DNA from: Cellulomonas sp. Y8
GTDB lineage: Bacteria; Actinomycetota; Actinomycetes; Actinomycetales; Cellulomonadaceae
Direction of reading: 5' to 3'
NCBI RefSeq assembly: GCF_008033115.1
Contig: NZ_CP041203.1
Location: 558,001 to 622,000, forward strand
DNA: 64,000 nucleotides
Both the position numbers and the translations under genes were made by a program. The notes below the pieces were generated by a model that worked only from the letters and a program-made list of their open reading frames with translations, did not search any database and was not told the DNA's origin. Below, one piece after another: positions 46,014-56,473 of this stretch (positions within the stretch are counted from its first letter, which is position 1; each line of letters opens with the position of its first letter).

Positions 46014-46931
46014 TCAGAAGCCCAGCCGCCCGAGCTGCTTGGGGTCGCGCTGCCAGTCCTTCGCGACCTTGACGTGCAGGTCCAGGTACACCCGGGAGCC
46101 GAGCAGGGCCTCGATCCCGCGGCGCGCGGTCGTGCCCACCTCGCGCAGCCGGGAGCCGCCGCGCCCGATCACGATCGCCTTCTGGCTGTCCCGCTCGACG
46201 AACAGGTTCACCCGGACGTCGAGCATCGGGGTCTCGCCCGCGCCGGTCTCCCGGGGGACGATCTCGTCGACGACGACCGCCAGCGAGTGCGGCAGCTCGT
46301 CGCGCACGCCCTCGAGCGCGGCCTCGCGGACCAGCTCGGCGACCATCACGGCCTCGGGCTCGTCGGTCAGCTCGCCCTCGGGGTACAGCGCGGGGCCCTC
46401 GGGCAGGTGCTGGACGAGCACCTGCTCCACGACGTCGACCTGGTAGCCCGACTCGGCGGACACCGGCACGATGTCGGCCCACTCGCCGAGCTCGGACACG
46501 GCGAGCAGGTGCTCCGCGAGCCGCTGCTTGCCCACCAGGTCGGCCTTGGTGGCGATCGCCACGACCGGGGTCCGGCGGCCCAGCTGCGCCAGCTGCTCGG
46601 CGATGAACCGGTCGCCCGGGCCGACCTTCTGGTCCGACGGCAGGCAGAAGCCGACGACGTCGACCTCGCTGAGCGTGTCGCGCACCAGGTCGTTCAGCCG
46701 CTCGCCGAGCAGGGTGCGCGGCCGGTGCAGCCCGGGGGTGTCCACCAGCACGAGCTGGGCGTCCGGGCGGTGCACGATGCCGCGGACCGTGTGCCGCGTC
46801 GTCTGGGGCCGCCCGGAGGTGATCGCGACCTTCTGGCCGACCAGGGCGTTGGTGAGCGTCGACTTGCCGGCGTTGGGCCGGCCGACGAGGCAGGCGAAGC
46901 CGGAGCGGTGGGGCACGGGGGTCTCCGTCAT
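46014..46931 (-). CDS. era: GTPase Era
   Basis: 305-residue ribosome-assembly GTPase acting on the 3' end of 16S rRNA. G1 GRPNAGKS, G3 DTPGLH, G4 as TKAD (usually NKxD), SAES, and a C-terminal KH domain with VIGRGGSRLREVG and LHVKVAKDW. Starts one base after the corC-type stop and is the last gene of phoH-ybeY-corC-era. In many actinobacteria recO and leuA lie close downstream; here they are 20 kb away. Confidence 0.96.
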   Translation of the reverse strand: MTETPVPHRSGFACLVGRPNAGKSTLTNALVGQKVAITSGRPQTTRHTVRGIVHRPDAQLVLVDTPGLHRPRTLLGERLNDLVRDTLSEVDVVGFCLPSDQKVGPGDRFIAEQLAQLGRRTPVVAIATKADLVGKQRLAEHLLAVSELGEWADIVPVSAESGYQVDVVEQVLVQHLPEGPALYPEGELTDEPEAVMVAELVREAALEGVRDELPHSLAVVVDEIVPRETGAGETPMLDVRVNLFVERDSQKAIVIGRGGSRLREVGTTARRGIEALLGSRVYLDLHVKVAKDWQRDPKQLGRLGF

Positions 46932-46932
46932 G

Positions 46933-48237
46933 TCAGTGGTCCGTCGGGGTGGGGGCCGGGTCGGCCGGTCGGTCGGCGGTCTCGCGGGCGTCCGCGTCGT
47001 CGGGCTCCGGGGCTCGGGAGACGAGCACCCGGGCGACGCGCTTGCGCCGGCCCTCGGTACCCTGCGCGACGAGGCGGAGGCCGTGGATCTCGCCGGCAGA
47101 GCCCGGGATGGGCACCTTGCCGAGCGCCTTGGCGAGCAGGCCGCCCGCGGTGTCGACGTCGTCGTCCTCGACGTCCAGGCCGAACAGCTCGCCGAGCTCG
47201 TCCTTCGCGAGCCGCGCGGGCACCAGGTAGGTGCCGCCGCCGAGGTCCTCGACCTGCGGGGCGTGCGGGTCGTGCTCGTCGGTCAGCTCGCCGACGATCT
47301 CCTCGAGGGCGTCCTCGATCGTCACCAGGCCGGCGATGCCGCCGTACTCGTCGACGACCATCGCGATGTGGCTGGCGCCGGCCTGCAGCTCGCGCAGCAG
47401 CTCGTCGACCGGCTTCGACTCCGGCACGAACACGGCGGACCGCACCAGCGAGCCGGCCGGCGCCTCGGCGCCCTCCGGGTCGTCCTGCATCCGGCGCACC
47501 AGGTCCTTGAGGTAGAGCACGCCGCGCAGGTCGTCGACGCCCTCGCCGACCACCGGGACGCGGGAGTACCCGGAGCGGAGCAGCAGCGACAGGACCTTGC
47601 GCAGCGGCGTCGCCTCGTGGGTCGTGACCATGTCGGTGCGCGGCACCATGACCTCGCGGGTCAGGGTGTCGCCGAGCCCGAGCACCGAGCGCACCATCGC
47701 GCGCTCGTCCACGTCGATCGACGGCGACTCCCCCACGCGCTCGACCATCTCGCGCAGCTCGTCCTCGTCGAGGTCGGTGCCCGCGGCCGGCGCGACCCGG
47801 ACCAGCGGGCCGGCGACGGCGCGCACGCCGAGCAGCAGCCGGGACGTGGTGGTGAGCACCTGGCGGGGGTACCGGTGGCCGAGCGAGCGCGGGCTGAGCC
47901 GGGCCAGCACGACGGTGAGGAACGCGCAGGCGGCCACGGCGACGACCAGCTCGGCCGCCCACGGCAGCGACGAGGCGGCGATCGCGAGCGTGAGGCAGAC
48001 GGCCGCGACCATCTCGCACAGCAGCCGGACGACGCCGGCCGACCCGGCGACCGCGGCGCGGTCCTCGGTGAGCCGGCGGACGCGCTCGCCGGCGGGGTGC
48101 CGCGACGCGAGCAGGTCGGCGACGACGCCGCGGGACACCCGCAGCACGGCCGCCTCGCCCGCGGACAGCACGGCCGCCACGAGCACCGCCAGGACCGTCA
48201 GGGCCGCGAGCAGCCCGAGCGGGACGCCGGCGGTCAT
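46933..48237 (-). CDS. CNNM/CorC-HlyC-type CBS-domain membrane protein
   Basis: 434 residues. N-terminal DUF21/CNNM membrane domain with four helices (about 5-130), a CBS pair (about 205-330, with [19 protein letters not shown] and [22 protein letters not shown]), and a C-terminal CorC_HlyC domain. The family is linked to magnesium or cobalt efflux/homeostasis. ATG overlaps the ybeY stop by 4 bases. The C-terminus is a disordered Asp/Ala/Pro tail. Transport activity is not provable from sequence. Confidence 0.9.
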   Translation of the reverse strand: MTAGVPLGLLAALTVLAVLVAAVLSAGEAAVLRVSRGVVADLLASRHPAGERVRRLTEDRAAVAGSAGVVRLLCEMVAAVCLTLAIAASSLPWAAELVVAVAACAFLTVVLARLSPRSLGHRYPRQVLTTTSRLLLGVRAVAGPLVRVAPAAGTDLDEDELREMVERVGESPSIDVDERAMVRSVLGLGDTLTREVMVPRTDMVTTHEATPLRKVLSLLLRSGYSRVPVVGEGVDDLRGVLYLKDLVRRMQDDPEGAEAPAGSLVRSAVFVPESKPVDELLRELQAGASHIAMVVDEYGGIAGLVTIEDALEEIVGELTDEHDPHAPQVEDLGGGTYLVPARLAKDELGELFGLDVEDDDVDTAGGLLAKALGKVPIPGSAGEIHGLRLVAQGTEGRRKRVARVLVSRAPEPDDADARETADRPADPAPTPTDH

Positions 48238-48683
48238 CGTCCTGCGAGGAAGGTCAGCAGCAGCTGGCGCTGCAGGCCGAACATCTCCTTCTCCTCCTCC
48301 GGCTCCGCGTGGTCGTAGCCCAGCAGGTGCAGGATCCCGTGCGTCGTGAGGAGAAGCAGCTCCTCGGCCGTGGAGTGGCCGGCGGTGCGCGCCTGCTCGA
48401 CGGCGACCTCCGGGCACAGCACGACGTCGCCCAGCAGCCCGGCGGGCGTCGGCTCGTCGGCGCGCCCCGGGGCGCAGCTCGTCCATCGGGAACGACAGCA
48501 CGTCCGTGGGGCCGGGCTCGTCCATCCACTTCACGTGCAGGTCCGTCATGACCTCGGTGTCGACGAACAGGATCGACAGGTCGGTCTGCGGGTGCACGTG
48601 CATCTGGTCCAGGACGAAGCGGGCGAGCGCGGCGAACTCCGCCTCGTCGACCTCGTGACCGGACTCGTTGTTGACCTCGATGC

Positions 48684-48687
<4 letters not shown>
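48234..48687 (-). CDS. ybeY: Endoribonuclease YbeY, frameshifted
   Basis: 150 residues when restored. Zinc-dependent RNase for 16S rRNA 3' maturation and ribosome quality control. N-terminal half [10 protein letters not shown]...[11 protein letters not shown], then [11 protein letters not shown]-terminal half with the metal site [11 protein letters not shown]. One extra base in the run at 48465-48468 (C4, should be C3) breaks the frame; removal gives [18 protein letters not shown] and an exact 151 codons. Start and stop overlap phoH and the corC-type gene by 4 bases each, which argues the real gene is intact. Confidence 0.9.
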
Positions 48688-49721
<1,034 letters not shown>

Positions 49722-49745
49722 TCATCGAGGCGGACTGGTGCTCCC

Positions 49746-49751
49746 ATCCTA
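49746..49751 (-). promoter_or_regulatory. Candidate -10 box of phoH operon
   Basis: TAGGAT on the minus strand in the 178-base divergent region between phoH and ppdK. No clear ppdK promoter was recognised in the same region. Confidence 0.35.
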
Positions 49752-49899
49752 CCGACCCCCACCGACGCACCGCCCCCGGATTCTCCCGGTCGTCGTGCGG
49801 CTCCGCCAGGTACCGATGGCCCTACCGGACCGCGAGCGCGGGGAGCAGAGTAGGGAGGGCGGGTGCAACGACGCCCCCGCGGTCGTACCGGAGGTGCAC

Positions 49900-52611
49900 G
49901 TGGCCAGCTATGTCCAGGACTTCTCCGAGGGTGGCAAGGACCAGAAGGACCTGCTCGGCGGCAAGGGCGCGAACCTCGCCGAGATGACCCGCCTCGGCCT
50001 GCCGGTGCCGCCCGGCTTCACCATCACCACCGACGCCTGCCGCGCGTACATGCGCACGGGGCACCTGCCGCCCGAGCTGCGCGTGCAGGTCACGATGGCC
50101 GTCCGCCGGCTCGAGGACGCGCTGGGCCGCGGGCTCGGCGACTTCCACGAGCCGCTGCTCGTCTCGGTGCGCTCGGGCGCCAAGTTCTCCATGCCCGGGA
50201 TGATGGAGACCGTGCTCAACGTCGGGCTCAACGACGCGTCCGTCATCGGGCTCGCCGAGCTCGCGGGCGACGAGCGGTTCGCCTGGGACTCGTACCGGCG
50301 GCTGATCCAGATGTTCGGCAGGACCGTCCTCGACATCGACGGCGACCTGTTCGCCGACACGCTCGACAAGGCCAAGGCGGCCAAGGGCGTCGAGCAGGAC
50401 GTGGACCTCGACGCGGCGGACCTCCGCCAGCTCGTCGAGGCGTACAAGGAGATCGTGCGCACGGAGTCGGGGCGCGTGTTCCCGCAGCACCCGCGCGAGC
50501 AGCTCGACCTGGCGATCGTCGCCGTCCTGCGGTCCTGGAACACCGACCGCGCCCGGCTGTACCGGCGCCGCGAGCGCATCCCCGACGACCTCGGCACCGC
50601 GGTGAACGTCGTCAGCATGGTGTTCGGCAACCTCGGGCCGACCTCCGGCACCGGCGTGGCGTTCACCCGCGACCCCGCGACCGGCCACTCCGGCGACTAC
50701 GGGGACTACCTGGCGAACGCCCAGGGCGAGGACGTCGTCGCCGGCATCCGGAACACCCTGAGCCTGGCGGAGATGGAGCAGGTGTCCCCGCAGGCGTACG
50801 GCGAGCTCCGCCAGGCGATGCGCCGGCTGGAGACCCACTACCGCGACCTGTGCGACGTCGAGTTCACCGTCGAGCGCGGCAAGCTCTGGATGCTGCAGAC
50901 CCGCGTCGGCAAGCGGACCGCCCCGGCGGCGTTCCGGATCGCCACCCAGCTGGTCGACGAGCACCTCATCACGATGGACGAGGCGCTGGCCCGGGTCAGC
51001 GGGGCGCAGCTGTCGCAGCTGATGTTCCCCCGGTTCGACGCGCACGCCGAGCGCACCCTGCTCACCACCGGGATGGCCGCCTCCCCCGGCGCCGCGGTGG
51101 GCGCCGCGGTGTTCGACTCCGCCACGGCCGAGGCGCGCGCCGCCGCGGGCGAGGACGTGGTGCTGGTCCGCCGGGAGACCAACCCCGACGACCTCGGCGG
51201 CATGATCGCGTCGGTCGGCGTGCTCACCGCGCGCGGCGGCAAGACGTCGCACGCGGCGGTCGTGGCGCGCGGCATGGGACTGACCTGCGTGGTCGGCGCC
51301 GACGCGCTCGACATCGACCCGGCCGCCCGGTCCATGAAGGTGGGCGGGCACGAGGTCGCGGAGGGCGACGTCCTCGCGATCGACGGCTCCACCGGCGAGG
51401 TCTACCTCGGCGCCGTCCCGGTCGTGCCCTCCCCCGTCAGCACCTACCTGGGCGAGGGGCTCGACGCCGCGCTCGACCAGGCCGGCGAGGACGAGCAGAC
51501 CGCCGACCTCGTCCGCTCCGTGCACCGCGTCCTCACGCACGCCGACGACACCCGCCGGCTGCGGGTGCACGCGAACGCCGACACCGCCGAGGACGCCCGG
51601 CGCGCCCGGTCGCTCGGCGCGCAGGGCATCGGGCTGTGCCGCACCGAGCACATGTTCCTCGGCGAGCGGCGGGTGCTGGTCGAGCGGGTCGTGCTCGCCG
51701 ACGACGACGAGGAGCGGCAGGCGGCGCTCGACGCCCTGCTGCCGCTGCAGCGCGAGGACTTCGGCGCGCTGCTCGCGGAGATGGACGGGCTGCCCACCAC
51801 CATCCGGCTCATCGACCCGCCGCTGCACGAGTTCCTGCCCGACCTCACCGACCTGGCCGTGCGCGTCGCGCTCGCCCGGGAGCGCGGCGAGGAGGACGCG
51901 CACGACGTGAAGCTGCTCGCCGCGGTGCGCCGGATGCACGAGGCCAACCCGATGCTCGGCCTGCGCGGCGTCCGGCTCGGCCTGGTCGTGCCCGGGCTGT
52001 TCGCGCTGCAGATCCGCGCGATCTGCGAGGCCGCGGCCGACCGCGTCGAGGCCGGCGGCACCCCGCACGCCGAGATCATGGTGCCGCTGGTCGGCTCCGT
52101 GATGGAGCTGCACCTGGTCCGCGACGAGGCGCTGCGGATCATGGCCGAGGTCGGCGAGGCGCGGGGCGTCCCGCTCGACCTGCCCGTCGGCGTCATGATC
52201 GAGCTGCCGCGCGCGGCGCTCACGGCCGACCGCATCGCCGAGGTGGCGCAGTTCTTCTCGTTCGGCACCAACGACCTCACGCAGACGACGTGGGGCTTCT
52301 CGCGGGACGACGTCGAGGGGGCGTTCTTCCCGGAGTACCTCGCGAACGGGGTGCTGACCGTGTCCCCGTTCGAGACCATCGACACGAAGGGCGTCGGTCG
52401 GCTCGTCCGCATCGCCGTCGAGGAGGGTCGGGCCACCCGCCCGGACCTCACCGTCGGCGTCTGCGGCGAGCACGGCGGTGACCCGGAGTCGATCCGGTTC
52501 TTCGACTCGGTGGGCCTGGACTACGTGTCCTGCTCGCCGTTCCGGGTTCCGGTCGCGCGGCTCGAGGCCGGCAGGGCCGCGATCCAGGGAGCCGACTCCG
52601 ACGCCCGGTGA
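49900..52611 (+). CDS. ppdK: Pyruvate, phosphate dikinase
   Basis: 903-residue enzyme interconverting pyruvate, ATP and phosphate with phosphoenolpyruvate, AMP and pyrophosphate. N-terminal ATP-grasp domain (DLLGGKGANLAEMTRLGLPVPPGF), central swivelling domain with phospho-His in GGKTSHAAVVARGMG (near residue 450), and C-terminal PEP-binding barrel with FFSFGTNDLTQTTWGFSRDD and catalytic Cys in VGVCGEHGGDP. GTG 49900 follows GGAGG by 5 bases; GTG 49894 is two codons upstream. Standalone gene followed by a hairpin. It may supply PEP for the PTS or run gluconeogenesis. Confidence 0.96.
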   Translation: MASYVQDFSEGGKDQKDLLGGKGANLAEMTRLGLPVPPGFTITTDACRAYMRTGHLPPELRVQVTMAVRRLEDALGRGLGDFHEPLLVSVRSGAKFSMPGMMETVLNVGLNDASVIGLAELAGDERFAWDSYRRLIQMFGRTVLDIDGDLFADTLDKAKAAKGVEQDVDLDAADLRQLVEAYKEIVRTESGRVFPQHPREQLDLAIVAVLRSWNTDRARLYRRRERIPDDLGTAVNVVSMVFGNLGPTSGTGVAFTRDPATGHSGDYGDYLANAQGEDVVAGIRNTLSLAEMEQVSPQAYGELRQAMRRLETHYRDLCDVEFTVERGKLWMLQTRVGKRTAPAAFRIATQLVDEHLITMDEALARVSGAQLSQLMFPRFDAHAERTLLTTGMAASPGAAVGAAVFDSATAEARAAAGEDVVLVRRETNPDDLGGMIASVGVLTARGGKTSHAAVVARGMGLTCVVGADALDIDPAARSMKVGGHEVAEGDVLAIDGSTGEVYLGAVPVVPSPVSTYLGEGLDAALDQAGEDEQTADLVRSVHRVLTHADDTRRLRVHANADTAEDARRARSLGAQGIGLCRTEHMFLGERRVLVERVVLADDDEERQAALDALLPLQREDFGALLAEMDGLPTTIRLIDPPLHEFLPDLTDLAVRVALARERGEEDAHDVKLLAAVRRMHEANPMLGLRGVRLGLVVPGLFALQIRAICEAAADRVEAGGTPHAEIMVPLVGSVMELHLVRDEALRIMAEVGEARGVPLDLPVGVMIELPRAALTADRIAEVAQFFSFGTNDLTQTTWGFSRDDVEGAFFPEYLANGVLTVSPFETIDTKGVGRLVRIAVEEGRATRPDLTVGVCGEHGGDPESIRFFDSVGLDYVSCSPFRVPVARLEAGRAAIQGADSDAR

Positions 52612-52625
52612 GGGGGCGCGCGCGG

Positions 52626-52661
52626 CGCCGCCCGCCCGGTTGGGACACCGGGAGGGCGGCG
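52626..52661. terminator. Hairpin between convergent ppdK and GH127 genes
   Basis: 15-bp stem with one mismatch (52626-52640 with 52647-52661), 6-base loop, 14 bases after the ppdK stop. Likely terminator. Confidence 0.65.
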
Positions 52662-52688
52662 GCGCGGCGCCCGGTCCGCGGTCGCCCG

Positions 52689-54645
52689 TCAGGCCAGCGG
52701 GAGCCAGACGCGCATCGCGCCCGGGGCGCGGTTGCCCCACTGCGCGTACGGGATCGCGGTGAGCCGGACCGGGCGGCCGGCGGGTGGCAGGTCCGCGCCG
52801 GCGCGGTACAGCGGGACGTCCGCCGCGTCCGTCGCGACGCCTTCCGCCACGATGCGCGGGAGCGGGTCGTCCCCGGGGACGACCGTGAGGGCGCCGCCGG
52901 CGCGCAGCCGCACGTCCTCGACCGACGGGCCCTCGGGGTGGTCGGCCTGCTCGACGCAGTAGACGACCGGGCCGCGCACGATCGCCACCGACCCGCGCAC
53001 GGCGTCCACCCGCGGGTGCGCGGCGACGGCGGTGGCCGGCATGTCGAGGTCGAGCTCGACCCGGCGGGTGCCGGGTGGCAGCACCAGGTAGCCGTCGTCG
53101 AGGGGCAGGTCGGCGCGAGCCGTCGCCGCGAGCGGGGCGCCGTCGACGACGACCCGCAGGCCGGTGGCCCAGCCGGGGACGCGCAGCGCCAGCGACCCGG
53201 TGAGCTCGCCGTCGACCTCGACCAGCACCCGCCCGTCGGCGGGGTACGCGGTGTCGAGGCGGACCGTGCCGGTGCCGAGGTGCTCGGGGACCTCGATCGT
53301 GGCTGCGGAGTACAGGTGCACCCGCAGCGCGTCGTCGGTCGCGGTCGCCAGGTACGCGTGCAGCGACGCGACCAGCCGGGCGATGTTGGGCGGGCAGCAC
53401 GCGCAGGAGTACCAGGGCGTCCGCCGGGACGGTGCGTTCTCCTCCTCGCGGTGGCCCTCGCGCAGGTGCAGCGGGTTGGAGTAGAAGAACGACCGTCCGT
53501 CCGCCGACACCGAGGCGGCGACGGCGTTGAGCAGCGCGCGCTCGATCGCGTCGGCGTACCGGGAGCCGCCGTCGGCCAGCAGCATCCGGTACGACCACTG
53601 CACGTCGGCGATCGCGGCGCAGGTCTCGGCGTAGGCGCGGTCCGGCGGCAGCTCGTAGGCGTCGCCGAAGGACTCGTCGAAGTGCCGCGAGCCCATCGCC
53701 CCGGTGACGTACATCTTCTGGTGGTGCGCCGAGTCCCACTGGGCGCGCATCGCGTCCAGCAGGGCGACGTCGCCCTGCTCGGTGAACACGTCGGTGACAC
53801 CCGCGTCCAGGTAGAGCTGCCGGACGGCGTGCCCGGTCGCCTCGGGCGACTCCCGGACGGGCGCGTGGTCCTGGAAGTAGTGCGCGCCGAGCCGGTCCGG
53901 GCCGAGCAGCGCCAGGTCCTGGCCGCGCTCGTCGACCATCCGCCGGGCCGTCGCCAGGTAGGGCTCGTGCCCGGTCTCGCGGTACAGCTCGACGAGCGCG
54001 GTCTCCACCTCGGGGTGGCCGCAGTACCCGGCGCGACCGTCCGGGCCGAAGGTCGCGACGACCAGGTCGGCGTACCGGCGGGCCAGCGCGAGGTAGTCCG
54101 CCCGGCCGGCGCCGCGGTGCAGCGCGACCGCGGCCTGGATCAGGTGGCCCGCGCAGTACAGCTCGTGCGCCCAGCGCAGGTCCACCCACCGCTGGTCCGG
54201 GCGGTCGACCTGGACGAACGAGTTGAGGTAGCCGTCGGCGTCCTGGGCCCGGGTGAGCAGGTCGAGGGTCCGGTCGAGGAAGCCGTCGAACGCGTCGGTC
54301 CCGGTGCGGCCGATCTCCCAGCCGATCGCCTCCAGCACCTTGTAGACGTCCGAGTCGGCGAACTGGTAGCCGACGAACGGACCGTCGTGCTCGCCGGTGA
54401 CCCGGCGGAGGTTGGGCAGGGCGCCGCTGTCCTCCAGCATCCCGATGCTGTGCGGGAGCGTGGCGTCGGCGTTCAGGCGCTGCCAGCGGCCCAGGTGGCC
54501 CCGCGGGGTCGAGCCGGACCGAGGTGGCCGGCAGCGGGCGCTGAGTCAGCCGCCCGGTGGCGCGCGGGGCCACCGGTCCGGCGTGCGCCCCGAGCGCGGT
54601 CGTGGGGATCGCGGTCGGGTCCGCGGGGGTGGACGCGTGCGTCAT
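52689..54645 (-). CDS. GH127 beta-L-arabinofuranosidase-type enzyme, frameshifted near the N-terminus
   Basis: 651 residues when restored; intracellular (no signal peptide). An (alpha/alpha)6 barrel and C-terminal beta domains. The zinc site of the family is visible: AETCAAIA with Glu340 and Cys342, and CACCPPN with Cys416/Cys417, closely matching the spacing known for Bifidobacterium HypBA1. One extra base in the run 54499-54502 breaks the frame; without it MTHASTPADP... continues through RLDPAGHLGRWQRLNADATL into the main domain, with an exact codon count. GAGGAA precedes the ATG. A LacI-like palindrome lies about 50 bases upstream. Expected role: release of arabinose from plant arabinans or hydroxyproline-linked sugars. 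Confidence 0.88.
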
Positions 54646-54697
54646 GGGGCTTCCTCGCCGTGAGCGGTGCACCGTTGCCCGAGCCACTCTCCCGACG

Positions 54698-54717
54698 GTT
54701 CTACATCGTTGTCAAAC
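54698..54717 (-). promoter_or_regulatory. LacI-like operator upstream of the GH127 gene
   Basis: Minus strand GTTTGACAACGATGTAGAAC: half-sites GTTnnACA match in 6 of 8 positions around a central CG, the outline of LacI-family operators. It also contains TTGACA. The regulator is not in the window next to it. Confidence 0.4.
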
Positions 54718-54757
54718 GGGAGATCGTAAGCCGCTGGACAGCGCGCCGACCCGACGA

Positions 54758-54787
54758 CGCCCGGCCTCCGCAGGGAGAGGCCGGGCG
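54758..54787 (-). terminator. Terminator hairpin after the HtrA-like gene
   Basis: Perfect 11-bp stem (54758-54768 with 54777-54787), 8-base loop, 20 bases beyond the protease stop; no T-tract. Confidence 0.6.
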
Positions 54788-54807
54788 CGCCGGCGGGTCG
54801 CCGGCGA

Positions 54808-56271
54808 TCAGTCCGCCGGGCCCGCGATCAGGGTGACGGTCGCCGTCTGCGCGGTGCCGTCGGCGGCGGTCCAGGTCAGCGTGACCTGGTCGCCGGGGGC
54901 GTGCGTCGCGAGCGCCGCGCTCAGGGCGTCGCCGTCCGCCACGGCGGTCCCGTCGACCGCGGTGATCGTGTCGCCCGCCGCGAGGCCGGCCTGCGCCGCC
55001 GGGGTGCCGTCGATCACGCCCGCGACGGTCGCGCCCTCGCCGGTCGAGCCCGTCGCCCCGCCGAGGCCGCCCAGGCCCGGGACGGTCGTGCTGGCGCCGG
55101 TCGCCAGCTGCACGCCGAGGAACGCCGGGTAGCCGAGCGTGATCGTGTCGGAGTCGTGGCCGGCGACGATCTGCGTCGCCACGTCGAGGGCGTCGTCGAT
55201 CGGGATGGCGAAGCCGGTGATGTCCGACGAGCCGGAGGACGCGGCGGTCGTGATGCCGACGACCTCGCCCTGGTCGTCCAGCAGCGCACCGCCGGAGTCG
55301 CCCGAGACCACGTCCGCGTCCACCTGGATCAGCCCCGTCAGCGACTCGCCGGACGAGACGCCCTCGGCCTGCGTGGTGATCGACTGGTCGAGCGCGGTGA
55401 CGGTGCCGTCCGCGGCGAGCAGCACGCCGCCGCCCCCCGCGTTGCCGACCGCCGTGACCGCGTCGCCCACGGCGAGGTCGCCGTCGGAGTCCGAGTCGAG
55501 CGTGGCGGTGGTCAGGCCGGACGCGCCCTCGAGCTGCAGGACCGCGACGTCGGCGGTCGCGTCGGTGCCGACGACCTGGGCGGTGTACGTCTCGCCGGTG
55601 GTGCCGATCGTCACGGTGATCTCGGTCGCGCCCTCGACGACGTGGTTGTTCGTCAGCACGAGGCCGTCGGAGGTGAGCACGACCCCGCTGCCCGCGGCCT
55701 CGGCCGACTGGTAGCCGAGCACGGTGTCGATCAGCACCACGCCCTGCTGCTGGGCCTCGGTGGCGGTGCTGGTGTCGAGGGTGCCGGTGCCGGTCGACGC
55801 CGAGCCGGACGAGGAGCCGGGGAGACCGGTCGACGGGGCGGAGCCGCCGTACCCGGAGCCGGAGGACGAGCCGCCCTGCGACCCCGTCGAGCCGCTCCAG
55901 CCGCCGAGGCCGGACGCGGAGCCGTCGCGGCCCGCCGAGGCGGTGAGCCCGGTGCCGGCGGTGCCCGCGGGCCAGCCGAGCGCGACCGCCGACCCGCCGA
56001 GGACCAGGGCCCCGGCGACGGCGCCCGAGGCGACCAGTCCGACGGCGGTGCGGCGTCGGCGGGAGCGGCGCGGGGCGGACGGGGCGGCGGCCGGGTCGCC
56101 CGGGTAGGCGGCGTAGCCGGGGTACGCGGCGTAGCCGGGGTACGCGGGGTCGACCGCGGGCTGCGGCGCAGTCGCCGGCTGCGGCGCACCGCCGACGGGC
56201 TGCGCGGCGGACTGCTGCGGGTCGGTCGGCTGCGGGTCGGTCGGCTGAGCGGCCTGGTCGTGCTGGTCCAT
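54808..56271 (-). CDS. HtrA-like membrane-anchored serine protease with PDZ domain
   Basis: 487 residues. Cytoplasmic N-terminus rich in Gln/Pro/Ala with AYPGY repeats, a basic RRSRRRR stop, one helix (about 76-98), a long Gly/Ser linker (110-165), a trypsin-like protease domain with His210 (LTNNHVV), Asp241 (TADVAVLQL) and Ser326 (SGDSGGAL), and a C-terminal PDZ domain (about 385-487). Acts outside the membrane on misfolded or regulatory substrates. ATG chosen because GGAGGTG lies 5 bases upstream; the frame stays open further up into the leader without homology. Monocistronic. Confidence 0.93.
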   Translation of the reverse strand: MDQHDQAAQPTDPQPTDPQQSAAQPVGGAPQPATAPQPAVDPAYPGYAAYPGYAAYPGDPAAAPSAPRRSRRRRTAVGLVASGAVAGALVLGGSAVALGWPAGTAGTGLTASAGRDGSASGLGGWSGSTGSQGGSSSGSGYGGSAPSTGLPGSSSGSASTGTGTLDTSTATEAQQQGVVLIDTVLGYQSAEAAGSGVVLTSDGLVLTNNHVVEGATEITVTIGTTGETYTAQVVGTDATADVAVLQLEGASGLTTATLDSDSDGDLAVGDAVTAVGNAGGGGVLLAADGTVTALDQSITTQAEGVSSGESLTGLIQVDADVVSGDSGGALLDDQGEVVGITTAASSGSSDITGFAIPIDDALDVATQIVAGHDSDTITLGYPAFLGVQLATGASTTVPGLGGLGGATGSTGEGATVAGVIDGTPAAQAGLAAGDTITAVDGTAVADGDALSAALATHAPGDQVTLTWTAADGTAQTATVTLIAGPAD

Positions 56272-56382
56272 GAGGGCACCTCCTGCGGGGCGCCGCTGTG
56301 GCGCCGACAGGAGCAAGAGAACGCCCCGATCCCGGAAGGTCGCTGAACCCTCCCTGAGCGCCGCCCATGAACCTCCGCCGGC

Positions 56383-56456
56383 CCGCGAGGTCGTCACAAC
56401 CGCGTGAGGTCGTCACTCGCTCGTGACGACCTCACCGGGTTGTGACGACCTCACGG
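56383..56456. terminator. 34-base-arm palindrome with nested direct repeats
   Basis: Arms 56383-56416 and 56423-56456 pair with three mismatches around TCGCTC. Each arm contains GAGGTCGTCA twice, so four copies of that 10-mer or its complement occur in 74 bases. Lies between the amidohydrolase stop and the protease promoter. Confidence 0.65.
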
Positions 56457-56473
56457 CAGCCGGACACCCCGTG

